Positions 28,517 to 36,744 of a DNA stretch of 64,000 nt are shown in pieces. The DNA is from Mycolicibacterium parafortuitum (GTDB lineage Bacteria > Actinomycetota > Actinomycetes > Mycobacteriales > Mycobacteriaceae): contig NZ_AP022598.1 in the NCBI RefSeq assembly GCF_010725485.1, positions 992,001 to 1,056,000 of the forward strand, read 5' to 3'. The translations under genes and the position numbers were made by a program. The notes beneath the pieces are model-generated. The model saw only the letters and a program-made list of their open reading frames with translations. It ran no database searches and was not told where the DNA came from. The stretch's first letter is position 1. The number at the start of each line of letters is the position of its first letter.

Positions 28517-28924
28517 ATGTACGGCAATCCGACGTTTCACTGCGACGGCGCTGACATTCGGGCGCACTGTCGGCAGTTGGCCACCGTCGTGAAGGTCGCG
28601 GGTCGTCTCGACAGCACCAACGTCGAACGCGCCGGCCGCTACCTCGACCGGTTCATCATTCCCGAGAAGCCCTTCGTCCTCGACCTCGGTGACGTCGATT
28701 CCTTTAGCGAGGAAGCAATTTCACTGCTGTTCGTCGTCGACGACCTCTGCACCGCCGCCGGTGAGGAGTGGTCGCTGATCGCCAGCCGCGCGGTCGAGCA
28801 GACACTCCGCGACGCCGGGATCGAGTTCCCGGCGGCCGGCTCGGTCCCCGAGGCGCTCAACCATTTCGCCGATGCGATGGTCGCGCGCCGCCGTCTCCTC
28901 CCCCTGCTCACCAAGACTGCGTAA
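28517..28924 (+). CDS. STAS-domain (anti-anti-sigma-like) protein
   Basis: 135 residues that fit a single STAS domain: KVAGRLDSTNVERAG, then FVLDLGDVDSFSEEAISLLF. The DSFSEEAI loop is where anti-anti-sigma factors carry the phospho-accepting Ser. It may bind an anti-sigma kinase, but none is encoded nearby. The ATG at 28517 has AAGGGGG ahead; a longer upstream frame lacks domain sequence. The 160 bases upstream hold no promoter I can name with confidence. Confidence 0.75.
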   Translation: MYGNPTFHCDGADIRAHCRQLATVVKVAGRLDSTNVERAGRYLDRFIIPEKPFVLDLGDVDSFSEEAISLLFVVDDLCTAAGEEWSLIASRAVEQTLRDAGIEFPAAGSVPEALNHFADAMVARRRLLPLLTKTA

Positions 28925-28932
28925 GGATCACT

Positions 28933-29019
28933 GTGTTACTCGATGTCAGGTGGCTCCGATTCCTCCTCCAGCGCCGTCACAGGGCGCACCATCACCATTT
29001 GGCGCTGACGGCCCACTAG
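28933..29019 (+). CDS. Possible 28-residue His-rich small protein
   Basis: A GTG-started frame of 28 residues, eight bases after the STAS stop, with AAGGA six bases ahead. It is basic and His-rich: LLQRRHRAHHHHLALTAH at the C-terminus. It could be a leader peptide or a chance frame. No attenuator hairpin is obvious, and the next gene appears to have its own leaderless promoter. Confidence 0.3.
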   Translation: MLLDVRWLRFLLQRRHRAHHHHLALTAH

Positions 29020-29053
29020 GCCGGTTGCACGCACCTGCCTGACGGGCACTGGC

Positions 29054-29059
29054 TAATGT
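29054..29059 (+). promoter_or_regulatory. -10 box for leaderless fadE transcript
   Basis: TAATGT ends six bases before the ATG at 29066. In mycobacteria this places the transcript start on the A of the ATG, so the mRNA would be leaderless. No ribosome site is visible, which agrees. Confidence 0.4.
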
Positions 29060-29065
29060 GCTCGT

Positions 29066-30262
29066 ATGGGCACTGACGCCGCTGCCGACCGGGTCGCCGA
29101 TGCCGCGCGACGGGTGGTCGCCGAGCACGATCCGAAGTCGGTTCCGATTCCCGAGTTCCTCGGCGCCTGTTTCGACGCCGGCCTGTCCTGGGTGCATTTC
29201 CCCGAGGGTTTCGGCGGCCTCGGCGTCTCCCGTGGGCTGCAGGCCGTCGCCGACCGGATCCTGCAAGGCGCCGGCGGCCCGGTGCCGCTGGGCCTGAACC
29301 CGATGGGGTACGGGATGGCCGCCCCCACGGTGCGCGAGCACGCCCAGACCGACGACGTCCGAAAGCGGCTGCTGCGACCGCTGGCCACCACCGAGGACAT
29401 CTGGTGTCAGCTGTTCTCCGAACCCGGCGCGGGTTCGGACCTCGCCGGGCTGGCGACCTCGGCGGTGCCCGACGGCGACACGTGGATCGTCAACGGCCAG
29501 AAGGTCTGGACCAGCCTGGCCCAGCGCGCCAAATGGGGTCTGCTGCTCGCGCGAACCGATCCGAACATGCCCAAGCACAAGGGGCTGACCTACTTCGTCA
29601 TCGACATGCACGGCGAGGGCGTCGAGACGCGTCCGCTGCGGCAGATGACCGGGCACGCGGAGTTCAACGAGGTCTACATCACCGACGCCCGGATCCCGGA
29701 CGCGTTCCGGCTCGGCGCGGTCGGCGACGGTTGGCGGGTCGCGATGACGACCCTGATGAACGAGCGCAGCGCGCTCGGCGGCAGCGGCAGCAGACGCGGC
29801 GCCGGCACCATCTCGGATGCGGTCGCGCTGTGGGCGTCGCGCCCGGATCTGCACACCCCCGTGTTGCGCGACCGGCTCAGCGCACTGTGGCTGCGCTCGG
29901 AGGCCCAGCGCCTCACCTCCGAACGGTCCCGCGCGGCGGCGACGGTCGGCGGCCCGGGACCGGAGGGCTCGATCGGCAAGCTCGTCGGCGCCGAACTCAA
30001 TCAGCACATCTACGAGTTCTGTATGGACCTGCTCGGCCCCGAGGGGCTTCTGTACGACGGGTACGGCAAGGGCGACCGCGACGGGGATGCCGCCGACTGG
30101 CGCGGTCCGGTGCAGCAGCGTTTCCTGCGCAGCCGCGCCAACACGATCGAAGGAGGAACGTCGGAGGTGATGCGCAACATCCTCGGCGAACGTGTCCTGG
30201 GTCTGCCGGGTGATCTGAGGGCGGATGCGGGGATTGCGTGGAAGGAGATCCCGCGTGGCTGA
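29066..30262 (+). CDS. Acyl-CoA dehydrogenase FadE, subunit 1 of a pair
   Basis: 398 residues. ACAD features: WCQLFSEPGAGSDLA (FAD and substrate loop), IVNGQKVWTSLA, and the C-terminal NTIEGGTSEVMRNILGERVLGLP. Alpha,beta-dehydrogenation of an acyl-CoA; the chain type is not evident. The next FadE starts inside its last codons, a layout typical of mycobacterial two-gene heteromeric dehydrogenases. Confidence 0.88.
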   Translation: MGTDAAADRVADAARRVVAEHDPKSVPIPEFLGACFDAGLSWVHFPEGFGGLGVSRGLQAVADRILQGAGGPVPLGLNPMGYGMAAPTVREHAQTDDVRKRLLRPLATTEDIWCQLFSEPGAGSDLAGLATSAVPDGDTWIVNGQKVWTSLAQRAKWGLLLARTDPNMPKHKGLTYFVIDMHGEGVETRPLRQMTGHAEFNEVYITDARIPDAFRLGAVGDGWRVAMTTLMNERSALGGSGSRRGAGTISDAVALWASRPDLHTPVLRDRLSALWLRSEAQRLTSERSRAAATVGGPGPEGSIGKLVGAELNQHIYEFCMDLLGPEGLLYDGYGKGDRDGDAADWRGPVQQRFLRSRANTIEGGTSEVMRNILGERVLGLPGDLRADAGIAWKEIPRG

Positions 30263-31472
30263 GGAGCTTGCGGATCAGCCCAAAGGCACAGCTGAGGAGC
30301 TTGCGGAGCTTGCGGGCGCTGAGTGGGTGTTCACCGACGAGCAGAACCAGCTGCGCGCGGCGGTGCGCGCGTTCTGCGCCGACCACGCCGACGAGACCGC
30401 GGTGCGCGAGGCGATGGAGTCCGATCCGCCGTTCGACGCGAAGGTCTGGCGCCGGCTCGGCGCCGAGCTGGGCGTGTTCGGGATGGCAGTTCCCGAGTCC
30501 GCCGGCGGCGCCGGTGGCAATCTGGTCGATCAGGCCGTCGCGGTCGAGCAGCTCGGCGCCGCGCTGGCGTGCGGTCCGCTGTTCGGCACGGTCTATCTCG
30601 CGATCCCGGCGCTGGTCGCGGCCTCCGGGGGCGCGGAGCTGCTGGAACCGCTGATCGAGGGCACCCGCACCGCGGCGTTCGTCGTCCACGACGACGCGGG
30701 AGCGTTCGACCCGGCGACCGTCGCGGTCCAGGCGACCCGGGCAGATCAGGGCTGGGCACTGTCCGGCACGGTCGAGCGGGTGGTCGACGCCGGTGCCGCC
30801 GACGTCCTGCTGGTCGCCGCGAACACGCCCGACGGCGTCGGCCTGTTCGCGGTCGACACCGAAGCCTCTGGGCTGCAACGTATTCCACTGACCACGCTCG
30901 ATCTGACCCGCCCCCAGGCCACGGTCGTGCTGACCGATGCCGCGGCGGAGCTGATCGCGGGCCCCGACGAAGCCGAGCGCGTCATCACCCACGCCCTTCA
31001 GGTGGGTGCCGCGCTGCTGGCGGTCGAACAAGTCGGCGCCGCAGCGCATCTGCTCGACCTGACCGTGGACTACGCGAAGAAGCGGCTGCAGTTCGGCAGA
31101 CCGATCGGCTCCTTCCAGGCCGTCAAGCATCGCCTGGCCGACGACCTCGTCGCCCTCGAGCACGCTCGTTCGACGGCGTACCACGCGATCTGGGCGCTCG
31201 CGAACGGCTCCGATGACCCGGCGCTGGCGGTCAGCATCGCGCAGGCGATCTGCTCGGATGCGTTCGTCCGGGTTGCGACGGACACGATCCAGGTCCACGG
31301 TGGTATCGGATTCACCTGGGAGCACCAGGCCCACCTGTACTACAAGCGGGCCTACACCGACGCGGCACTGCTGGGCAGCGCCGAGCAGCACCGGTCCCGG
31401 GTGGCCGAATTCGTGCTCGATGCCGCGCCCGAGAAGAACCCCCCGCCCGTCGCGACCGGTACGCCCAGCTGA
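30255..31472 (+). CDS. Acyl-CoA dehydrogenase FadE, subunit 2 of a pair
   Basis: 405 residues from the GTG at 30255, which has AAGGAG seven bases ahead and overlaps the first FadE by eight bases. It contains the region KKRLQFGRPIGSFQAVKHRL and the C-terminal IQVHGGIGFTWEHQAHLYYKR. The N-terminus has an internal duplication (AEELA twice). It probably forms a heterotetramer with the preceding FadE. Confidence 0.85.
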   Translation: MAEELADQPKGTAEELAELAGAEWVFTDEQNQLRAAVRAFCADHADETAVREAMESDPPFDAKVWRRLGAELGVFGMAVPESAGGAGGNLVDQAVAVEQLGAALACGPLFGTVYLAIPALVAASGGAELLEPLIEGTRTAAFVVHDDAGAFDPATVAVQATRADQGWALSGTVERVVDAGAADVLLVAANTPDGVGLFAVDTEASGLQRIPLTTLDLTRPQATVVLTDAAAELIAGPDEAERVITHALQVGAALLAVEQVGAAAHLLDLTVDYAKKRLQFGRPIGSFQAVKHRLADDLVALEHARSTAYHAIWALANGSDDPALAVSIAQAICSDAFVRVATDTIQVHGGIGFTWEHQAHLYYKRAYTDAALLGSAEQHRSRVAEFVLDAAPEKNPPPVATGTPS

Positions 31473-31483
31473 GAGGGAATCCC

Positions 31484-31741
31484 ATGCTGTCCAAGATCAC
31501 TGCGCGACAACGGTTCTCGCGCTACCTCGGTGCCGCGGCGCTCACCGCGGCCGTCGCCGCGCCGGTGGCTGCCGCGCTGGCGGCGTCCCCTTCCGTGTCG
31601 ACCGCACAGTGCCCACCGGGCCAGACCGGGGTGATCTACGGCTGCGCGCCGTTCTGTGTGGAGGGCAAGTACCTGGACACCCAGACCGGGCTGTGCATGC
31701 CGATCGCGCCGCCCCCTCCGCCGCCCGCCCCGCGCTTCTAG
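31484..31741 (+). CDS. Small secreted four-cysteine protein
   Basis: 85 residues. A basic N-terminus and hydrophobic stretch (about 16-33) end in a likely signal-peptidase site after ALA. The mature part has four Cys (CPPGQTGVIYGCAPFC, then LDTQTGLC), probably two disulfides, and a Pro-rich end (APPPPPPAPRF). Family not recognised. GAGAGGGAA precedes the ATG. It lies 11 bases after the FadE pair and 9 bases before the permease, so it is probably in that operon. Confidence 0.7.
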   Translation: MLSKITARQRFSRYLGAAALTAAVAAPVAAALAASPSVSTAQCPPGQTGVIYGCAPFCVEGKYLDTQTGLCMPIAPPPPPPAPRF

Positions 31742-31750
31742 GAACACCTT

Positions 31751-33163
31751 GTGAACTCAGTGGACCGCTTCTTCGAAATCACGGCCCGCCAGTCGACGCT
31801 GGGCACCGAGATCCGCGGTGGTGTCGTCACGTTCATCGCGATGGCCTACATCATCGTGCTGAACCCGATCATCCTGTCGAGTTCGCCCGACGTCACGGGC
31901 GCCCAACTCGACTTCGCGCAGGTGTCGGCGACGACGTCGCTGGCCGCGGGCGTGATGACGATCCTGTTCGGCCTGATCGCGCGGTTGCCGTTCGCGCTGG
32001 CCGCGGGGCTGGGCATCAACTCCTTCCTGGCCACCACCGTCGTCGGCGACCTCACCTGGGCCGAGGCGATGGGCCTGGTGGTCATCAACGGCCTGATCAT
32101 CGTGCTGCTGGCCGTCACGGGTCTGCGCCGGCTGGTGTTCGACGCGGTGCCGATGCAGCTCAAGCTCGCGATCACCGCCGGTATCGGGCTGTTCATCCTG
32201 TTCATCGGGCTGGTGGACGCGGGGTTCATCGGCTCCACCGGCCGGCCGTCTCCGCCGGTCGGTCTCGGTGCGGGCGGGCTCGGATCGATCAGCACCGTGC
32301 CCACCCTGGTGTTCGTGCTGACCCTGGTCCTGACCGGATTCCTGGTCGTGCGCAGGGTTCGCGGCGGAATCCTCATCGGCCTGGTGGCCGGCACTGTCGT
32401 CGCGGTGGTCATCGAGGCGATCTGGCACCTCGGATCGGCCGTCGACAATCCCGGCGGATGGAGCCTGTCGGTGCCGACGCTGTCGGGTTCGCCGTTCGCG
32501 CTGCCCGACCTGTCCCTGGTCGGTGAGTTCAGCCTGAACAGCTTCAGCCGTATCGGTGTGCTCGCCGCGGTGATGCTGATCTTCACGCTGGTGTTCGCGA
32601 ACTTCTTCGACGCGATGGGCACCATGACCGGTCTGTCCCGGGAGGCGGGCCTGTCCGACGAGAAGGGCACGTTCCCCCGGTTGAAATCGGCGCTGATCGT
32701 CGAGGGCGCCGGCGCCGTGGTCGGCGGTGCGACGTCGTCGTCGTCGAACACCGTGTTCATCGAGTCCGGCGCGGGCATCGAGGAGGGCGCCCGCACCGGT
32801 CTGGCCAACGTCGTGGCCGGCGTGCTGTTCCTGGCCGCGATGTTCATCAGCCCGCTCGCGTCGATCGTGCCGACCGAGGTGGCCGCCGCGGCGCTGGTGA
32901 TCGTCGGCGCGATGATGGTCTCGCAGTTGCGCCACATCGACCTGACCGAGTTCTCCATCGCGCTGCCGGTGGTGCTGACGGTCGCGGTGATGCCGTTCAG
33001 CTATTCGATCGCCAACGGCATCGGCGTCGGCTTCATCGCCTGGGTGCTGATGCGCACCGCGGCCGGGAAGGCCAAGGAGATCAGCCCGCTGCTGTGGGTG
33101 GTGGCGGCGGGCTTCGCGATCTACTTCGCCCGCACCCCGCTGGAGTCCCTGTTCGGCGTGTGA
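31751..33163 (+). CDS. NCS2/AzgA-type purine (adenine/guanine/hypoxanthine) permease
   Basis: 470 residues, almost all hydrophobic, with about 12-14 spans. The N-terminus FFEITARQSTLGTEIRGG and FIAMAYIIVLNP are diagnostic of the AzgA/PbuG purine-permease branch. GATSSSSNTVFIESGAG is the conserved substrate-region motif. Proton-coupled nucleobase import is predicted. Start codon GTG at 31751. Confidence 0.88.
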   Translation: MNSVDRFFEITARQSTLGTEIRGGVVTFIAMAYIIVLNPIILSSSPDVTGAQLDFAQVSATTSLAAGVMTILFGLIARLPFALAAGLGINSFLATTVVGDLTWAEAMGLVVINGLIIVLLAVTGLRRLVFDAVPMQLKLAITAGIGLFILFIGLVDAGFIGSTGRPSPPVGLGAGGLGSISTVPTLVFVLTLVLTGFLVVRRVRGGILIGLVAGTVVAVVIEAIWHLGSAVDNPGGWSLSVPTLSGSPFALPDLSLVGEFSLNSFSRIGVLAAVMLIFTLVFANFFDAMGTMTGLSREAGLSDEKGTFPRLKSALIVEGAGAVVGGATSSSSNTVFIESGAGIEEGARTGLANVVAGVLFLAAMFISPLASIVPTEVAAAALVIVGAMMVSQLRHIDLTEFSIALPVVLTVAVMPFSYSIANGIGVGFIAWVLMRTAAGKAKEISPLLWVVAAGFAIYFARTPLESLFGV

Positions 33164-33169
33164 CCGGGG

Positions 33170-34786
33170 TCAGTACACGTCGCGCAGGTAGCGCCGCGTG
33201 GTGATCAGATCGTTGACGTAGGCATGTGCCGCATCCGTGGAGAATCCGCCCGCGGTGCGGATCACCTCGTGCAGGGTCCGGTGCACGTCCTTGGCCATAC
33301 GCTCGGCGTCGCCGCATACGTAGACGTGGGCGCCGTCCTGCAGCCAGGCGTACAACTCGACCGCGTGGGACATCATGTGGTGCTGCACATAGTTTTTGGG
33401 TCCTTGCGGGCCCAGGTCGCGGGAGAAGGCGCAGTTCAGCCGTGTCAGCACGCCCGCCTTCGCGAAGCCGTCGAGGTCGTCTCGGTACAGGAAGTCGCGG
33501 TCGCGGTGGCGGCCGCCGTAGAACAGCCACGACGCCCCGGTCGCCCCGACCGCCTGGCGTTCCTGCAGGAAGGCCCGGAACGGCGCGATGCCGGTGCCCG
33601 GCCCGATCATGACGATCGGTGTGTCCGGCGCCGGGAGCCGGAAGGTGTCGTTGGGCGCCAGGTGAATTCGGACCCCGGCGGCACGACTGGCCAGGTACCC
33701 GGAGGCCGCGCCGCGGTGCGCGCGGCCGCGGGCCTGGTACTCGACGGTTGCCACGGTCAGGTGGATGCGATCGGGGTGCACGAGTGGGCTGGACGCGATC
33801 GAGTAGTCGCGATGCTGCAGGGGCCGAAGCGCCGGAATCACCTCGTCGACGGTGAGGTCGGCGAGATCCAGAAGATCCAGTACGTCACGGCCGAACAGCC
33901 AGTTGGTCAACGTCTCGGAGTCACCGCTGCCCAGGGTCGCCCGTGCCTGCGCGTCGCGGGTGCGCGACGCGACCAGCGTCTGTAACGCACCCGAGGGAAT
34001 GCGCAGTTCGAGCTGCTCGGTCAGCAGCACGCCGAGTGGTTGATCATGTTGGGGCACAACGTCATCGGCATCAGCCCCGAGCCTTTCCAGGACGGCGTCG
34101 ACGAGGCCGGGGTCGTTGACCGGATGTATCCCCAGCGAGTCGCCGGACCGATAGCTGATTCCGCTGTCGGCGAGGTCGATCTCGTAGTGGCGCACCGACT
34201 TCCCGGACCCCGGCGGGGTCAACTCCCGATTCACGGCCAGTCGTGCAGGAAACGGGTTGCGGCGGTTCCATGGCGAATCAGGTGCCATCTCGGTCGGGAC
34301 GGCCACGGCATCGCCGGCGGGCGTTGTCAGCGCAGCCAGCCGGGTGACCACTTCGGCGGTCCACGCTTCCGACGGTTCCTCGAAGTCGAGGTCGCAGTCC
34401 ACCCGGTCGAGCAACCGCGTGGCGCCCAACTGTTCGAGTCGTGCGTCGACGAGCTTGCCCGCGTTGTTGAAGTACGGATAGAAACTGTCGCCGAGCCCGC
34501 AGACCGCGAAGGTCAGGTGCTCGAGACGCTCGGCATCGTCGCTGTCGAGTGCCTCCCAGAACACCTCGGCGTCGTAGGGCAGCTCGCCGTCGCCGTAGGT
34601 GGCGGTGACGACGACGAAGTGCGTCGCCGCCTTCAGCGACTCCATGTCGAGGTCGTTGAGGTACTGCGGTTCGACCTCGATGCCGACACTCGCGGCGGCC
34701 TGCGCGAACTTCTTGGCCACCATCGCGGAATTGCCGGTTTCCGTGGCGAAACCGAGCACCAACGACAATGACCGCTGTTCCGGCAC
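33170..34786 (-). CDS. CysJ-like diflavin reductase (sulfite/nitrate reductase flavoprotein)
   Basis: 538 residues. An N-terminal flavodoxin domain (ATETGNSAMVAKK, TATYGDGELP, GLGDSFYPYFN) is followed by an FAD domain (RDYSIASSP) and an NADPH domain (IGPGTGIAPFRAFLQER, YVCGDAERMAKDV). It ends YLRDVY, as CysJ proteins do. It passes electrons from NADPH via FAD and FMN to an unknown acceptor; no haem subunit is nearby. The GTG at 34786 has AAGGGG ahead and is preferred over a TTG six codons upstream. Confidence 0.85.
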   Translation of the reverse strand: MPEQRSLSLVLGFATETGNSAMVAKKFAQAAASVGIEVEPQYLNDLDMESLKAATHFVVVTATYGDGELPYDAEVFWEALDSDDAERLEHLTFAVCGLGDSFYPYFNNAGKLVDARLEQLGATRLLDRVDCDLDFEEPSEAWTAEVVTRLAALTTPAGDAVAVPTEMAPDSPWNRRNPFPARLAVNRELTPPGSGKSVRHYEIDLADSGISYRSGDSLGIHPVNDPGLVDAVLERLGADADDVVPQHDQPLGVLLTEQLELRIPSGALQTLVASRTRDAQARATLGSGDSETLTNWLFGRDVLDLLDLADLTVDEVIPALRPLQHRDYSIASSPLVHPDRIHLTVATVEYQARGRAHRGAASGYLASRAAGVRIHLAPNDTFRLPAPDTPIVMIGPGTGIAPFRAFLQERQAVGATGASWLFYGGRHRDRDFLYRDDLDGFAKAGVLTRLNCAFSRDLGPQGPKNYVQHHMMSHAVELYAWLQDGAHVYVCGDAERMAKDVHRTLHEVIRTAGGFSTDAAHAYVNDLITTRRYLRDVY

Positions 34787-34805
34787 CGAGACACACCCCT
34801 TCAAG

Positions 34806-34819
34806 TAAGGACACCCTTA
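34806..34819. promoter_or_regulatory. Small palindrome upstream of the diflavin reductase
   Basis: TAAGG-ACAC-CCTTA is a perfect 5-bp inverted repeat 20 bases before the start codon, between the TetR-like gene and the reductase. It does not align with the IdeR consensus. It may be an operator for the neighbouring TetR-like protein. Confidence 0.3.
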
Positions 34820-34864
34820 GTTCGAAGGGACCTTAATCTCCGGGGCCGTGTCTGTGGGGGTTCC

Positions 34865-35503
34865 CTATTCGCCCGTGGGCCGCAGGGCGGCCACTCCGGT
34901 GATCACCGCGCGAAGCTGGCGGACGATGTCGTCCGAGGTCAGCGGCTCGGCAGAGTCGCTGGCGAAGGCCAGGATGCGGCCGCCGAGATAACTCAGCACG
35001 ACCGAGATCTGCTCGTCGAGCAGCGTGCGGTCCAGCGGTCCGTGCTCGCGCTGGGCGGCGATGACGAGGCGTTCGACGATCCCGCGGAAGCTCTCCCCCA
35101 TCTGCGCGAAGTTCTCCGACAGCACCGGGTCGCCGCGGGCGAGCAGCGACAGTTCCAGCCGGGCGCGGGTCCGCGACAGTTGCGGCTCGTCGCGAATCGA
35201 CAGGATCTGCTTGGCAAGCCGGGTGGCGATCACATCGCCGTCCCCGATCGGCGCATCCTTGAACGCCGCCGCGAAGGCCTCGGCGTCATAGCGCACCAGC
35301 TGGTCGGCGACGCCGTGCAGCAATGCCGTTCTGGTGCGGAAGTAGAACGAGGTCGTCCCGTCGGGAACCTCCGCCCGACGGTCGACCTTGAGGTGGCTCA
35401 GGCCGCGGGGACCGTCCTCGGCCAGCAGCGCGATCGCGGCGTCACAGAGGCTGCGACGACGCTCGACGGAGTTGTGCTTTCGGCGGTTGTCAACGCCGAC
35501 AAT
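34865..35503 (-). CDS. TetR family regulator without a canonical start codon
   Basis: From the first normal start (TTG at 35323) only the C-terminal ligand domain, 152 residues, would be made. The same frame runs upstream without a stop to 35516 and encodes a full TetR helix-turn-helix: RRRSLCDAAIALLAEDG, then VDRRAEVPDGTTSFYFRTR. No ATG, GTG or TTG lies between the in-frame TGA (35518-35516) and that domain. The only near-cognate codon is ATT at 35503, which would give 212 residues, the normal TetR size. Either ATT is used or the start was lost. It may control the diflavin reductase downstream. Confidence 0.6.
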   Translation of the reverse strand: MVGVDNRRKHNSVERRRSLCDAAIALLAEDGPRGLSHLKVDRRAEVPDGTTSFYFRTRTALLHGVADQLVRYDAEAFAAAFKDAPIGDGDVIATRLAKQILSIRDEPQLSRTRARLELSLLARGDPVLSENFAQMGESFRGIVERLVIAAQREHGPLDRTLLDEQISVVLSYLGGRILAFASDSAEPLTSDDIVRQLRAVITGVAALRPTGE

Positions 35504-35640
35504 GTTACGGCCGCGTCAGATAGCTAACGGGAGAAATCGCATTCTGGCGCCGATGTTCTCGGACTTTTGCGGTCGGAAGAAGTTTCGGCGAGCGTGCGAT
35601 CGCGGTGACCGCGCTGGCGCCGAGCCGCTGGTCGCCGAGT

Positions 35641-36663
35641 TCATCGACGCGTCGGTGGCGGCGTCCCGGTGAGTGCGGCGTCGGCTGCAAGCAGCACCTC
35701 GGCCGCGGCCGCGATGCCCTCGATCCGCCCGAGTTCGACGTCCTCATGCTCGATGTTGACCATCATGTCGGGGTCGACTTCGCGCAGCGCGCGCAGGAAC
35801 TCGGTCCAGTACGCGGTGTCATGCCCCTTGCCGAGCGCCACGAAATCCCAGGCCGAGTTCTTCGGCCACTCGTTGGCCCATTCGTCGCCACCGAGATTGG
35901 TCCGCGGCTCCTCGGGAGACAGCCGGCGGAAGCTGTTGTCCAGCACGCCGTTGAGCGCGGCGAACTCGGGATTGACGCGGACATCCTTGGCGGCCGCGTG
36001 CAGCACGAGTCCGCCGAGGTGACGCACCACGTCGACGGGGTCCATCTGCTGCCAGAACAGGTGTGACGCGTCGAGCTCGACGCCGAGGTGGGTCGCCCCG
36101 GTGCGCTCGAGGAGTTCGTGCACCGACGCGCAGCTGAAGACGAGGTTCTGCGGGTGCAGCTCGAGCGCGACCTTGACGTCACAATCACGGGCCAGCCGGT
36201 CGGTTTCGCGCCAGAACTCGGTGGCCACCCCCCACTGGTGGTCGAGCACGTCGAGGGCGGCCGAGTTCCAGGCGTTGACGATCCAGTTCGGCCGCACCCC
36301 GCCGGGTTCGCCCGCGGGCAGCCCGGACATCGTCACCACACGATGCTGGCCGAGCCGTTGTGCGAGCCGGATCGAGCGGTGGACGTCGGCGGCGTGCCTG
36401 GCCCCGATCTCCGGGTCCGGGTGCAGCGGGTTGCCGTTGCAGTTCAGTCCGGCGATCGACACTCCCGTGCCCTCGAAGACGCCCAGGAAGTCGTCGCGCG
36501 CGATATCGCTGACCAGGATGTCGTCGATGTCCGGCACGTGCACGGGCGCCAGGAACCCGCCGGTGTTGACCTCGATGCCGGTCAGGCCGAGTCCGGCGAT
36601 CACCGCGATCGCATCGGGCAGCGGCCGGTCATGCAGGATCGCGTTGTAGAGGCCGAGTTTCAT
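35641..36663 (-). CDS. Sugar phosphate isomerase/epimerase (TIM barrel)
   Basis: 340 residues of the xylose-isomerase-like TIM-barrel (AP endonuclease 2) family. Likely metal ligands are in KVALELHPQN, LGVELDASHLFWQ and VNIEHEDVEL. The ATG at 36663 has GAGGGAGAA before it. It is the last gene of the sugar/inositol operon, 81 bases after the previous gene, with an inverted-repeat element in that gap. The exact reaction is unknown. Confidence 0.8.
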   Translation of the reverse strand: MKLGLYNAILHDRPLPDAIAVIAGLGLTGIEVNTGGFLAPVHVPDIDDILVSDIARDDFLGVFEGTGVSIAGLNCNGNPLHPDPEIGARHAADVHRSIRLAQRLGQHRVVTMSGLPAGEPGGVRPNWIVNAWNSAALDVLDHQWGVATEFWRETDRLARDCDVKVALELHPQNLVFSCASVHELLERTGATHLGVELDASHLFWQQMDPVDVVRHLGGLVLHAAAKDVRVNPEFAALNGVLDNSFRRLSPEEPRTNLGGDEWANEWPKNSAWDFVALGKGHDTAYWTEFLRALREVDPDMMVNIEHEDVELGRIEGIAAAAEVLLAADAALTGTPPPTRR

Positions 36664-36675
36664 GGTTCTCCCTCG

Positions 36676-36738
36676 CGCCGAAACTGCATTCCAGCAGGCG
36701 TCCACTCGCACGTTCGCTGCTGGAATACCATTTCGGCG
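36676..36738. repeat. Long imperfect inverted repeat between two isomerase genes
   Basis: The arms at 36676-36696 and 36718-36738 match at 18 of 21 positions when one is reverse-complemented (CGCCGAAACTGCATTCCAGCA versus TGCTGGAATACCATTTCGGCG), with a 21-base loop. In RNA it would form a strong stem inside the operon. It may be a dispersed mycobacterial intergenic element or an mRNA processing site. Confidence 0.7.
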
Positions 36739-36744
36739 AGTGTG

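Noticed and set aside
32338..33219. Minus-strand frames opposite the purine permease
   Set aside because: Low-complexity shadows of a membrane protein gene; the plus strand has the conserved AzgA motifs.
34806..34819. IdeR box before the diflavin reductase
   Set aside because: TAAGGACACCCTTA looks iron-box-like but fits the 19-base consensus poorly in any register.
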